64,000 nucleotides of DNA, from positions 248,001-312,000 of the forward strand of contig NADL03000094.1 in the NCBI GenBank assembly GCA_002205965.3, given 5' to 3'. The notes beneath the pieces were generated by a model. That model searched no databases, had not been told where the DNA came from, and worked only from the letters and a program-made list of their open reading frames with translations. The DNA is from Kappaphycus alvarezii. Its lineage: Eukaryota > Rhodophyta > Florideophyceae > Gigartinales > Solieriaceae. A program made the translations under genes and the position numbers. Positions within the stretch are counted from its first letter, which is position 1, and each line of letters opens with the position of its first letter. Of the stretch, positions 14,561 through 25,602 are shown piece by piece.

Positions 14561-15415
14561 TCAGTTATATACGCAAAAAAACCGAACATGCGACGGAACG
14601 ATGTAATACAGGCAATTTCAGCCCCTTCGAACAAGTTCGAAAAGAAAAACTTGCCACTGACAAGAAGTACACTAGAAAAGATATACCCATCGCAGTGTTC
14701 GTCTTGTCCTAGTTATTTCTCGTTTATACCAACTCATTCAATTCCCTTGATGCGGAGGGTTTCGATTTGAGTCTTCGAAAGACGTAAGAAAAGCATCCGT
14801 TCAGTTTTTAAATACATTGATCCCAAACATACTCGACCGCCAAAGTTTCGAAGTCGATTTCATTGTTAATGGTGCGCATTTTTCCTTAGGGAACAATATA
14901 AACCGTATTTAAATGATCAAAACAGGTCCAAAAAGTGGAGCTGAAAAACCTATAAGGGAATCAAAAAGATATTCAACATCATGAAAGTGTTCTGTATGAT
15001 GGTAACAGCCTTGAAATCTCGGCCACTCCAAGAATAACCAAGTTAGTTATTGCATGCATTCGAGTCCATTAAGGGAGGGACGAGAAGGGAAGTCTTTCTG
15101 AAGAGAGAGAATTTTTACCAATTTCTTGTTGGCCGGGCGTTTATTGCAGTATGCTGCGGTATTTTCGGAAATTAATCTTTGGCATGGCCCGATTGGAAAA
15201 AAATCAGCGGTGAAACTTTTTGGCCAGAAAAATAGTCTAGTTATGGTCTTGGAATTAATGTGTTTCAAGAGATGCTTTCAATACACTACAATGGCATGAT
15301 TGGCAGAAAACGCTACATCTCTCCGATTTCATGCTCCAGCTCGAGTTGTGGCTACAGTGGATGGACTTCTGGTGTGCAATTTTCTGCAAAAATGTGTACC
15401 TTAGGATGACATGAA
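14561..15415 (+). pseudogene. OrsD-finger/tyrosine-recombinase element, fragment (copy D)
   Basis: The fragment starts with the plus-strand peptide KPNMRRNDVIQAISAP, which matches QPNMRRNDILQAVSAP in the intact-looking copy at 55.2-58.1 kb. Downstream DNA continues to match 35.05-35.9 kb through the region encoding the PRL-EGR, LAGLAYIAGCCGIL and HSPNAGLGIN segments, but with frameshifts and stops. It lacks the N-terminal fingers and the C-terminal catalytic residues, so it is a truncated relic. A degenerate 34-bp palindrome (14871-14904) sits where copies B and C have a palindrome inside the coding sequence. The right end abuts a Ty3 integrase fragment. Identification is by direct comparison with the other copies in this window. 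Confidence 0.7.
14871..14904. repeat. Degenerate 34-bp palindromic site (copy D)
   Basis: The 34 bases begin GGTGC and keep TTTCC, GGGAACA and a final ACC in register with the strong palindrome at 56319-56352. It lies at the homologous position within the recombinase coding relic. On its own it would be unconvincing; the positional match to the other copies carries the call. Confidence 0.5.
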
Positions 15416-15418
15416 GGG

Positions 15419-15990
15419 TTGCGTTCGATGAACATATCTGTTTTACAGCAGGCAGTCGCTTACTTGCATTATGTTCTGGAAACGGACATTGCAGACAATC
15501 GTTGTGCGGTTCGAGTAGCTGGATTGTCGGGTAAGATTCCAAATTTCATTATAGGGGCTATGTTTTGGTTGCGCGAGAATACTTTGCAGCTGGCGAAAAG
15601 CTACACCTTTGTTGGAGAGGCACATGCCGTGTAGTATGGCTGCAATCAAACTACATCTTTCTGATGAAAGATCTTGGAAACATCTCACAGCAAGAAGTTC
15701 ATGGCTCTCGAATGATGTATTTCGCAGACTGCTTCTTGAATGCGACTGCCATAATGTCGCACTTCCCTTCAACGGAGACTGGTATACCGTTAGCTTTCTT
15801 GATGATAATAATTGCAGACGATATCCAGCTCAAAGTTACATCCGATGGAAAGGACCTGCCGCATCAGAGGACACCATGAAACCGATTCACCACGTTTTTC
15901 AAATACGTGTCCGACTTACTTCTTCGGCTCTTTGATCGCAAGAACAACCCCCGAAGTCTTGTAGAGAAAGGCTGCGAGATCTTGTATCTT
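15419..15990 (+). pseudogene. Ty3/gypsy integrase C-terminus with chromodomain, frameshifted
   Basis: Three overlapping plus-strand frames give consecutive pieces of one retroelement protein. The first ends in IPNFIIG; the second gives AREYFAAGEKLHLCWRG-CRVVWLQSNYIF, the GPY/F-like part after the integrase core, followed by VHGSRMMYFADCFLNAT. The third gives WYTVSFLDDNNCRRYPAQS and YIRWKGPAASEDTMKPI, a chromodomain pattern (aromatic residues, W-K-G, S-E-D-T followed by a P). Chromodomains at this place are known from Ty3/gypsy chromoviruses, where they direct insertion to modified chromatin. At least two frameshifts make it inactive. The integrase core and reverse transcriptase are absent here, so it is a truncated end. 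Confidence 0.72.
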
Positions 15991-16364
15991 TGAGAGAGTT
16001 TTTGGTAACACATGAACTTTATTGTACAGTGCTAACCTACAGAATCGGTTGATTAAATTAAATCAGTATATGATTTAATTGGATCATTTCTTCGGATAAA
16101 TACTGTGCAGCCAAATGGTTGACAATGTTTCGCCGCCGCAAGTTTCTGTGTGTAATGCGGTCGGCGTCGAGTTCTCTAAAACTCTAGAACTTTGGGTATT
16201 TCAGTCCAACTTTTATGAAATACTGGCTGGATAACTAATTGACAATAGTTTTGATTCCATATATCGAAGTTCATCTCGATGCGTAGAAGACTAAATGGAA
16301 AGTAGCAAGCAAAATTTCAGTCGCTGGAGTTTTAATCCATCTTAGGATGACCAATTAGAGGAGA
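15991..16364. other. No gene seen
   Basis: AT-rich sequence downstream of the chromodomain relic. A retroelement 3' untranslated region or LTR would be expected here, but I could not identify LTR boundaries or a second LTR copy. Confidence 0.4.
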
Positions 16365-17130
16365 AATTAGGTATCGGCAATATTATATCGCTTGGGCACC
16401 ATGGTCGCTGTCGGTTTTATAAGGGTAGTAGGTCCAAATTTTCTTTGCTCCACTTGTCGTGACAACGGACTTAGTGATATTTATATATATCACCCAAGCA
16501 TTAATAGGTGCTTCTTCATGGATAATTTGCGTGAAAAGAATCAATTAAATTTTATTAAGGATATAAAATTGAAAAAAATAGTGTGATTTTATTGTGTAAT
16601 TGGTAATAGTTGAGGTTAATTCCATGTTCTATTGCCCCTTACCGGTTTTGCTTGCGTTTTTAAACTTGCAAAGCTTGCTGCTGTCCATAGTACTAAATTA
16701 TCCCTCTATGATATGTCACCTGACTCTTTTTCATGTTCAAGTGGATGCCTAAAAGCGTACTGTGGCAACATCTTGTTCACAGCCAGTCGAGTTTGCGGTG
16801 AAATATTCGGTTTACTGAGAGAAGCCTGCCGAGAATTGAACTCTCGATCTTTGAGTCAGCATCCTGGTATTTGCAGCACAAGACACTGCCTCGGCGATGG
16901 GAGATGAGAGATAGTATGAGGTATTTGAAAGAAGGTGCTGTAGTGGGGAATGAAGTGAATCGACACATTGTTGCATCAATAAATTGTGGTGAAGGACTTA
17001 CAGCACACTATGTTCTAGAATAGTTTCACGACCAAAACTTTTTTTGTTCAGTGCAATCTAGTTTGAGCCATATTCTGTCCTCGTATGAGTAAAACATTAT
17101 GACGGATAGACACTTGCCAATGATAAAATC
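16365..17130. repeat. Diverged dispersed repeat, copy 2 (about 0.8 kb)
   Basis: This is the partner of 7345-8130 (shared blocks listed there). In this copy, read on the minus strand, about 16808-16885 looks tRNA-like: a TTCAATT T-loop inside a perfect CGAGA/TCTCG stem, preceded by a GCAG/CTGC stem in the D-arm position. The acceptor stem does not pair, so this is at best a tRNA-derived relic, and the resemblance may be chance. A 91-codon plus-strand frame (16632-16907) crosses the repeat without a recognised domain. Confidence 0.55.
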
Positions 17131-17639
17131 ATTTTGAGAGCACTATTTGCGGGCTAGTATGGTGCTAATAATTGTTGATGCCAGAAACTACACGTCGCGA
17201 TATCATGCTGGTTGGAACGATGTGGACCGCTCTTCGTGGAAGCGTAGAGGTAGAGGCCCAGTTGATCTCAGTCGCACGGTGGAGGGCAGTGTAGTTCTAG
17301 ATTGCGATGGTCGTTGAATTCTAGAATATGTATAGAGTACGGGTTTGCTTGTGTAAAAGATAGTTGGAGCAGTCGTCAATGTTTTGAAGAGGAGCATACT
17401 GAGACCCACGTATGGTAATTTTGTCGAAATTTAAATACTGGCACGCTCGTAGAAGGTCGATGGCTACTATATTCTAAACCCTGCATTACTCTGCAATGCG
17501 TGAATCTTCCCTAGTAAACGCAGTACGCGTCCCAGTGGCGAGAACCACCCTCAAACCTTGACGATCACGACGGAATAGAACTATATGTGACATCACATAG
17601 CACTTCGCTTTGCGTCTGAACTTCTCTGAAATTTCCTTC

Positions 17640-19500
17640 CTATGCAAGGTCTTCAGGTATGCTTGGATGTGACGTAGTCCTTCCTGTTATTTTTTCCACA
17701 CTTGTATTAATCTCGATCTTCGCTACTATATCATCGCCACTCTTCGCCTTTTCCAAGTATTTTTCAATCCTTGACCTGTTCATAATTTCATCATCGGCAG
17801 CCTGTTGCGCCTCTTGCACCCCTGCTCTGGACATATAATCCGCTGCATCGTTCTCTTTTCCCGGCTAGGGGCCAACCTCAAACTGTAATTCCGCCATCAA
17901 TTTCGGCCAATGGACCAATCTTCCATTCATATCCGTCTTCTTGAAAGCATCCCTCGATTAATGGTTTTCGCTGTAAGTATTGAATGGTCCAAACAGCATG
18001 TAATGTCGAAACTTTTCCAGTGAGGAGACACCACCAGTGTTTCGAGCTGGTACGTAATGTAATTAAGTTCTGATAGCTGCAGCGTACGACTAATTAGCTG
18101 AAATGGATTATCGTAGACATACTCATCCATCTTTGAAAGTACCGCCACCACCGTCGTCCCAATGCATCAATGTGAACCACAAAAGGTCTATTCCCATGTG
18201 GCATGCAAAACTAGGTGCAATTCCCACCCTTTTCTTCAGTTCTTGGAAAGCCTACTGGGCTTCCTTACCCCATTAAAAATGTGTCTATGGACTTGTACGT
18301 TTATGCCAAGGACTGTATACTTCTGCGTAGTTCCTTATGAATCTTCGTTAGTAAGAAGCCATTGTTAGGAAAGATTATGGTTCCTTTTTTTATTTCAGTG
18401 ATAGTTTCCTGACAACGGCACCCATCCTCTTTGGGTCTGTTCGTGCGCCCTTTCAACGTAATTTGTGCAAGAGCATTTCGACCCCATATATATTATGAAG
18501 TGGAACTTGGACAATTCCAATTTGAATCCAACGCTTCTCAAGTGCATAAACACAACTTCGGTGTGCTTCATGTGCTCCCCAACTCTGGGACATAAAAACT
18601 GTGTCTTCAATTCATAAAACGACAAATAGCATATCTTCAAACGAAATCGCTGTCATTTTTGAGATTCTGAGAGGAACATTTTTCACGCTAAATGGTATGA
18701 CACGGAAGAAATACGCTCCATACTTGCAGAAAAATATCACCAGCTCCTGTACATCCTCTTAGAGTCAAATGTTCTAATATGAACTAACATTTCCAACTTG
18801 GTGAAGACTTTCTAACTTTTCATTTCATCAACAAGCTCCTCAATGTTCGGTACCTTCCATTTATCTGCCTTCATGCGCTGATTCAGGGTTTTAGTTCAAC
18901 ACTAAAACCCTTGGTTTTACATCCTTCTTCTTTGCGATCACTACAGCAAAATCCCACGGTGACTGCGACGGATTCATGATAAACGGCTGTGGAATTCTCT
19001 CCTCTTCATATTTTAGAACTTCATTATGCGATTTCGGCATCCTTCTGACTCGCTCGCAGATTTGGGTGTACTCTTCGAGCTCGAACTTATTAAGTAACGG
19101 AACCTTGCTTAGCGTTATGTCATAAACCATCCATAGTAAGATAGGTTCCTATGTATCATCAAGCAGCATCTTCGTCAGTTCCTTCTGGAACCCTGCCTGC
19201 ATGCCCCTAATTTCATTGCCCAAGACCATTTCTCTGTCGTCCAAGAGCAACTAAGCTTGAGGAAGTCCCAGGATGGGATCCCGATCCAATCGATTCTGAG
19301 CGTTGACACGCTGCACTTCAAACAGTTTATTCACCTCTATCGCCTCCTAGTGGACAAGATAGACAAATTCCTCTTCTTCTGAAACGGCGTTTTTTCTGGG
19401 CTCCAATCCCATTCATGAACAGTTCCTCGGGCACCTCATTGTCTGACTCACTGCCGTCGCTCGAGAACTCTGCACTCATCTCCATAACATTTTTATTCCC
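17640..19500 (-). pseudogene. Ty3/gypsy pol: reverse transcriptase and RNase H, broken
   Basis: Reading the minus strand from about 19.1 kb down, the pieces occur in pol order. First comes SQSPWDFAVVIAKKKDVKPR, then after a frameshift LNQRMKADKWKVPNIEEL, the N-terminal RT region. Next is a finger-palm piece (VIPFSVKNVP, usually MPFGLKNAP). The YxDD active site appears as stop-I-E-D, so both the Tyr and the first Asp are altered. HMKHTEVVFMHLRSVGFKLE follows as the end of RT. RNase H follows with ISRTLQLSELNYITYQLE and finally PGKENDAADYMSR just above 17.8 kb. Frameshifts and stops separate most pieces. A retroelement of this class reverse-transcribes its RNA into DNA; this one cannot. Upstream sequence (19.1-19.5 kb) is coding-like but not identified. 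Confidence 0.8.
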
Positions 19501-19789
19501 TCATTCCACAAGCGAAGCTGGTACTAATGTATCCGCTTCAAATATGTAGTGGGACCGTATGGCGTCGGATGTATATCTCTGCACGCAAGAAATCTGTGGC
19601 TGGCTCATCAAGTAACAAATCAAATGGGATTTCGAAAAGTAAAGGGAAGTCAAGCGGCACTGTGATGGGTCCAAATGACATTCAAATGCCCACTACCTCT
19701 CCTGTGACCCACGCCGCGCCTCAATCAGCGACGGTAATCATTCAAACCGTTAAGGAGGGGGTCAAAGGTAAGCGATGAAACAGAGCCTG

Positions 19790-21060
19790 GGAAATAATAT
19801 TTTTCAGCGCCCCCGTCTCTAGAAGGGCACAGAAGCGGCTTTAATATAGCCTCTGTTGCACTATTTTTAACCGTATCTTGCTACTTTCCGCTCGGACCGC
19901 TCGGCTTCGCACTATTACTTACTGTATAATTTCTTGACCGTCTTCTACTCCCTAGTCATCATCCCCGTAATCATCGCTGGGAATTTAACTAGGAGTCTCA
20001 TGAACTACAGCTACCGTCCCCGGAACATTTCGCAACATCTTTCGAAGTGCCTTCTCGGAGTTCTTCGCGTCTCTCTGCCAAAGTACGCCAAAGCTAAACC
20101 CATAATTTGCTTCGAAGTCCCGCAACCACATCACAGTAACCAAAGAATCCCTTGAATTGTCGAGTAGTTGTCTTCCATTTAGTCTTTTCTTGTTCCCATG
20201 CTTGCGCAGTTCTTAATGCGGTTCAGTCTTCACACTTTTGTTTCCCGACTCAGAGCTAAGGAGGTTAGAAATCATTATATGTCAATTGCTGCCAGAGAAC
20301 TTCTTCGGAAATGCCTTACCGTTTCGTCCCTCCTCATTGCATTGAATTTTACCCTTTGATTATCTCTACGTTTTCCTCCTCATTGATAACGGTGACCTGT
20401 ACTGAATTTCTTTTCATCTGGTTCACGAAGAGAGGTATCATTAATATCATCAACGATAGGAATCCTTTGCTTCGTTCAACAATACAATGCGGTGTGTACC
20501 TTCTTACCGCAGAATCAGAAGCTCGATTCAATTTCTCCTTTCTTTTCTTCTTGAAACATATTGATTCAACAAGACCGAACTTCCGGCAATAAAATCAGTT
20601 CTGCATTTCTGCACGTTTACTGACGAAGAGTCTCGCACGATTTACTTTCTATTTTTGGCTTCCCTCGGAATACGAGAGCTTCTTCGCAAGCAGCGATAAC
20701 TCCGCCAGCTGCGGGCACAAATCATCTACTATGGTTTCAGCCGAAGGTTACCCAAGCGACTTGAGCTCGCTCCATAAGATATAATCCTTCCCTTTGATGA
20801 AGTGAGACCGGAGGTGGTAAAGTTACTGAACCAATAGAAAATCGACTTCATGAAAACGTATAGTCGAGAAGAAAAAGACTTAAGATTCTCATAAATTTTG
20901 GAGCGTGTAACCAGAGAAATCTTTTGGTATCCGGAATCGCTACCGTTGCTTTGGTGAAGAGGTACAATTTTTCTCTCTAATAAATCCAGCTCGTACGCCA
21001 AACCAGCATCTTCGAAAAACCTTTTAAGATCCATCTTCAGCATAATTTGAGGGGACTACA
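19790..21060 (-). other. Possible gag-side region of the Ty3 element
   Basis: This lies upstream of the reverse transcriptase on the same strand, where gag would be expected. A 104-codon minus frame at 20729-21043 has a charged, helical N-terminal half, but no CCHC knuckle or other gag motif is visible. The assignment rests on position only. Confidence 0.25.
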
Positions 21061-22890
21061 CAGTTTCAACAGCACTTCTTGCCTCTTCCGTCTATGCGCG
21101 CACTTCCTGTAGATTCTTGTTCACGACCTTATATTTTTTTCGTCATCCGACAGTCTTCTTTTCAAATCAAACATTTTGAGGTAGAATTCGAACGCGTCTC
21201 CATTGGAAATATGATTACAGTCCTCACCTTCTTCTCGCTGGGCCATCTGGGCTAGTCATTTTCTCAACGGAAAATATAATATACTATATATCTTATCCTC
21301 TTACCCCGTCAAAGGTAACTATGCTATAAACCCGGTAACGACATTTTTTATTACCTCGACTGGAGTAACCGATATGGGTCCCAGTAGGTTCCTTTTCAAA
21401 ACATTGACAGCTACCCCCACTCTCTTTAGGTAAGCAGACCCGTACTCTAAATAGACTCTAAAATTCAACGGCCATCAGATTCGAGCCCTCCACTACGCGA
21501 CTGAGGTTAGCCACGCTTCCACCTCCACCCCACGCTTCCGCAAGCGGCGGTTCAAGTAACATAACATCGCCACGCGTATTCAATGGCGTCAACACGAATT
21601 AGGTGAGAAACGAGGGTTGTTTTGAAGGTATAGAGAGTGGGGCCAGTTGTTTCCCTGGGGGATTAAGTGGCATGGGAACAATCTTAAAACTAACGTATCC
21701 GTTTGAAGCTGTGGTCAAGCTGGATAAATGGCTGAAGGCCAATGTGTAAGTGGGAGACAACGACAACTGGTGCTGAAAGGAGACGACTCAGATACAGTGC
21801 AGAACTGAGGCTCATTCTACACAGAACATTTCGGAGTATGCATTGCATGTGTACACATTAATTCCTCTCAATGGTTGGCTAACGGCTTTCTGTAAGTAAA
21901 CCGCTTATATGCTGTGCATATATGCCGGTAACTTCCGCCGACGCTTCTCGGAGGTTTAGGGCGTGCATAAACAGTTTTCTTTAGTTTCCAGCCATTCAAA
22001 AATAAGCTTGCCGTACCCTCTGCCGTTTTCCCCGGCGTTGTTCTGCTAGGTCCCACGAATCTCCGAAATGCCCTCTCAGCTGGCGCACGTTGCCTTTGCC
22101 CTCCACTATGCCCTTATTACCTCTTCCTCGTTCCTTTCCCCCCCTGAGCTAGCTATTTCTTTCTGCCGAGAGGTTGCGATATCTCCAAACCTCCACCATT
22201 CGAACAACAGCCACCGGCTTGGCGTACACACACGCAGTCACACACTACTCGCAAAAACCCACCTGCTCATTTCTCGCGTTTCGTGAACTGTCCTCTGTCT
22301 GAGACATTTCAAAGCCAACAACTTATCAAATTGTTAAGCTGTACAATAGATTTCTGTGTACACGGCAAAACATAATTTCCGGCCACGATATTAGGATATC
22401 ACCAGAAGGTTTAATCATCAATGGGAACAACACGTTTATTGAAAAGCAACTTAGTAGTCTTTTTTCGCTCCCCATCTCTTCAAGTATTAGGTTTACATGT
22501 AGTTGCATGAAACACACAGGTTGGTCATTTAGACATGGAAGCACTTGCATTTGGTCACAGCGAGGCACTATCAATATCAAATGCATCGTCCTCACAACAT
22601 TTGTTGTGTGAAGGTGATTACTTCAGCAATACCCTAGAGCTAGTGATTTAGAACTGTATATATGTGGGTTGAAATATCCAAACTCACTGAACTAAAAGTA
22701 ACGAGTAAGAATTACTCAGTTTGAAATCTAAGATCTACGCGACCAAGACTAGTACCTTGGTCTTCGAAAATTTCGCCCCTGGACTTACCACCAGTTTTGG
22801 TTCAAACCATACCAAAAATCTCACAATAAAATTGCGCACAGCGCTTTGACATGATGTTAAGAAGCTTTTTGATCAAGTTTTGATCATTTT
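21061..22890. other. No recognised genes
   Basis: Short overlapping frames in both directions; the longest is an 89-codon minus frame at 22326-22595 without a recognised motif. The right part lies just downstream (minus strand) of the Tc1/mariner transposase relic and may hold the untranslated end of that transposon. I could not find its terminal inverted repeats. Confidence 0.35.
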
Positions 22891-22899
22891 TAACCCTTT

Positions 22900-23609
22900 A
22901 GTCAGCACAGCTTTTTATGCCCTTCATTTGTGCATAACTTCCAATTGTTAGCTTACAATGACCTCGCAGGTATTCCCCAGACATTTTCTCTGGGATTAAA
23001 CTCGAAGGAACTCGCTGGCCACGCAATTACGTTGCTCAAATTTTCTTGCGTCCATTCTCCCGACACATGTGGTGTGCCAGTCGATGAATTATCTTCCATA
23101 AAGTTTCTGCAAATGGGCATGAACTACTCTGTGTAGCGCAGCAGGTAGTTCTCTAGAATACTGTAATACTTGATAGATTCTTGATTGCCTTGTAGAATTG
23201 CTAAATCTGAAAAACCGTACTGGGGAAAGAAGCCCACTCCATCACTCCCCCACTTCCAACCCTACGCTTAGTTAAAACGACTTCAGATTTCCTTAGGTCA
23301 TGCCAATAATGTCCAAATCTATCTGGTTCGTCTACATTACACTTTTTCTCGTTAGACCACACAATACGCCCCATTCTTGAGCGCATTTGTTATGATTGGC
23401 TCTTGTCTACTCTATGCGAGTATTTCGTGATCGGTAGTCAGTGGTGCTGATTTCCTGACTTTGCTACAGATTAAGTGCTTAGATGAAGAAAGTATATGCT
23501 GCACTCGAAAATATTCGACTCGAAAACTGAATTCTCTTCTCAATTGAGAAGCCGATGCTCCTTTATTTGACGCCGACCTTACTAAAGCTCTTGTCGCTGT
23601 GGGAGTCAT
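22900..23609 (-). pseudogene. Tc1/mariner transposase, inactive
   Basis: On the minus strand the N-terminal piece (23609-23412) contains RALVRSASNKGASASQLRRE, the paired-type helix-turn-helix start of Tc1 transposases. The next piece (23386-23201) gives IVWSNEKK followed by FGHYWHDLR, matching the family pattern of SDEKKF then YWHDLR, and then VMEWASF for the usual VMVWGAF. Further down are MEDNSS for QDNAPCH and SSFEFNPRENVWG for SPDLNPIENLWG. The family uses a DD(D/E) catalytic triad. Here the first Asp reads as Asn, the second is kept, and the third Asp reads as Glu. Several frameshifts also break the gene. It is a cut-and-paste transposase relic. Confidence 0.82.
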
Positions 23610-23639
23610 TTTTTTAATGTTTCTTGTACTGTAGTTGTT

Positions 23640-24900
23640 TCCTTAACCCTCCTGATTCCTCAAAAACTTTTTAATGACATTCTTGTCTCTTTTTATCCGC
23701 TTACTGAAAGTTCAGATGCTCAGTCCTTCTCCCTTTAATGATACAAGTACACCCTTTTCCTTGTCCCTCAACTGCCTCCCATTAACCATTTTCCGTGCCC
23801 AAGTTACTGTAGCTGAGCCTATTGTTGTCTCCATAGATAGTTCAGATCGCGTATATATGTTTAAGGACTTTGCACTGGGCTTAAAAGCTGTCTAAAAGTA
23901 CTGGTTCTATTTTAATTTCATCTCTGTAAATTTACGTGTCTCCGTAACACCTAACTCCGTAAGCCAATTAATTTAGCTCTTTATACCCTTTAAATAACTC
24001 GATATTGCGATTCAAAGAAAGTGCGGATTATCGAGAATGGTAATGTCTTCGTCCTAGAACGGTAGTTTTGAGGGGTGCTGTTGTAATTTCGCGGATTGTA
24101 GTTGCATTCAAAACCAAATTGCATGTATGCTCTATATGTACATTACAGTGTACCATTTTCATGTACATGTACAGTGCTGTGCACAAATGTGACACACATG
24201 TCTGCGAACATCGCTTCAACCGCGATATCATTGCGCACGGTATCCTATCTCCTGCAGGACTGGTCATCCAAATAACAGTCCTGTAGGCCAGCAGAAAAGC
24301 TGGCTTTTGTTTCGCACACGTGTCCACAGAGGGCATCTTGCAGCCAGTTGATGGCACTGGTGAGGGCTTTTCTGGTGCCAGCATACCGGATACAACTACT
24401 GTAGGCCTGAATAATAACGGAAAAATTATCTGGGCGGAATTGAGATCGTCGAGTTCAATGAAGAATCTGGCGAAACTGTGCAAGTCGATCGTTGCAAACC
24501 GAATTTGGATTACTTGCGCCGGTGCCAGTGAAGGTGGTGAGTGAGAAGGAAACGGGTGCAGTACAGTATTATATCTGAGCGCAGTTGCGTTGACGCGCGA
24601 AAACGGGTGACACAAGGAACGGCGACACAACTTTTGGGGTTCCTAGGGGAGCGCGCCGACGCGTCGAGAGCTTGCTGAGAAATAATAGTCAAGTCAAGAA
24701 GAACTTGAGGCTGCGAGCGGGGAGCATTGAGGGGGCGAGGTTCTGAGGCGGGTTGGGAAAGGAGGGGGGAATGACTCCTTAGTGTGAAAGGGAACCAACT
24801 CCCTAAGCATTGTCCTTTAAACCTGGGATTGCGAATGTTCGGGCATTGTCGTCAAGCATGCCGCAGGCCGTCTCCAAACGGAGATCACCTGCTCACTGCT
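23640..24900. other. No recognised genes; base composition rises towards GC-rich
   Basis: A 200-codon minus frame (24028-24630) overlaps 70-codon plus frames. Its Pro/Ser/His-rich translation, lack of any motif and rich opposite-strand frames suggest it is open by chance in GC-rich DNA. Two neighbouring short hairpins occur at about 24258-24303: CAGGACTG/CAGTCCTG with a 13-base loop, and GCCAGC/GCTGGC with a 6-base loop. Their role is unknown. Confidence 0.35.
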
Positions 24901-24906
24901 TCTTCA

Positions 24907-25551
24907 CTACAACGTACATTCCCTTTGTTGTCGGAAAGTACTTTTCGACAAATAGCTCAGACACACACAATTGGCCCGCTCGATGAACTTGTAGTACTCG
25001 TCCTTCTTGTGCTCAAACGAATTGATGCGAATGGAGATCAGCGCTAACCCGCCCACGCGCAAATGGCCTAGGACAGGCAGCAGCGCCTCCGGCCCACAGT
25101 GACCCTCCAGAAACACTCCGCTGCACAGCACAAAGTCTGCGCTTCCATTCGGAACCGCACTCTGTTCAAAAAAGTCGCCCACGTGCAACTCGTCAAAAAC
25201 CTGTTTCTTTCGGGCTTCCTCCAACATGCCCGGGCTCAGGTCATATCCGATGAGCCGAATTGGCAGCGACTCCGTGTCTGCGAGCTCGCGCAACTTTCGC
25301 GCAGGAGCGCCCGTACCGCACCCGGCGTCTACAACAACGGGCACCTCCCCATCTTTGCGGTTGCTTTTGATGAGATCCAGCATTTTACAACTCACCACAT
25401 CCCAAAGCGGGTTGCCTTCCTTCAAGAGATCCTCATCGTACGTGGGAGCCCATTTGTCAAAGGCAGCGGTTTTCTTTTTCGTCGACGCAAACGATGTGAC
25501 GACGTGGTGCAGCTCGTGCTCCATCCGGAACTGTTCGACATTTTCGGCCAT
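24907..25551 (-). CDS. SAM-dependent methyltransferase, METTL27/WBSCR27-like
   Basis: Class I S-adenosylmethionine methyltransferase; the substrate is unknown. I take the ATG at 25551 (GAACATGG context) over an upstream non-ATG extension, giving 214 residues. FDKWAPTYDEDL (31-42) is typical of the METTL27 group. VVVDAGCGTGAP (72-83) is the SAM-binding glycine loop (motif I). IGYDLSPGMLEEA (101-113) is the acidic strand end and helix that follow. FVLCSGVFLEGHC (140-152) and RVGGLALISIR (165-175) match the later strands. After KKDEYYKFIERAN (about 194) the sequence no longer looks like the family, which usually runs about 20-30 residues further to a final strand. A small intron starting near the GTGTGT at that point, a frameshift or a true truncation could explain this. 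It is the only good host-gene candidate in the window, isolated among transposons. Confidence 0.78.
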   Translation of the reverse strand: MAENVEQFRMEHELHHVVTSFASTKKKTAAFDKWAPTYDEDLLKEGNPLWDVVSCKMLDLIKSNRKDGEVPVVVDAGCGTGAPARKLRELADTESLPIRLIGYDLSPGMLEEARKKQVFDELHVGDFFEQSAVPNGSADFVLCSGVFLEGHCGPEALLPVLGHLRVGGLALISIRINSFEHKKDEYYKFIERANCVCLSYLSKSTFRQQRECTL

Positions 25552-25602
25552 GTTCCCTTGTTCTTTGCGTATATGATTGGATGGTCGAATTGCGGCAAAC
25601 AC

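Noticed and set aside
16808..16885. A functional tRNA gene on the minus strand
   Set aside because: T-arm and D-arm stems can be drawn but the acceptor stem does not pair.
24028..24630. 200-codon minus-strand frame
   Set aside because: Pro/Ser/His-rich, no motif, and opposite frames are also open; most likely chance in GC-rich DNA.
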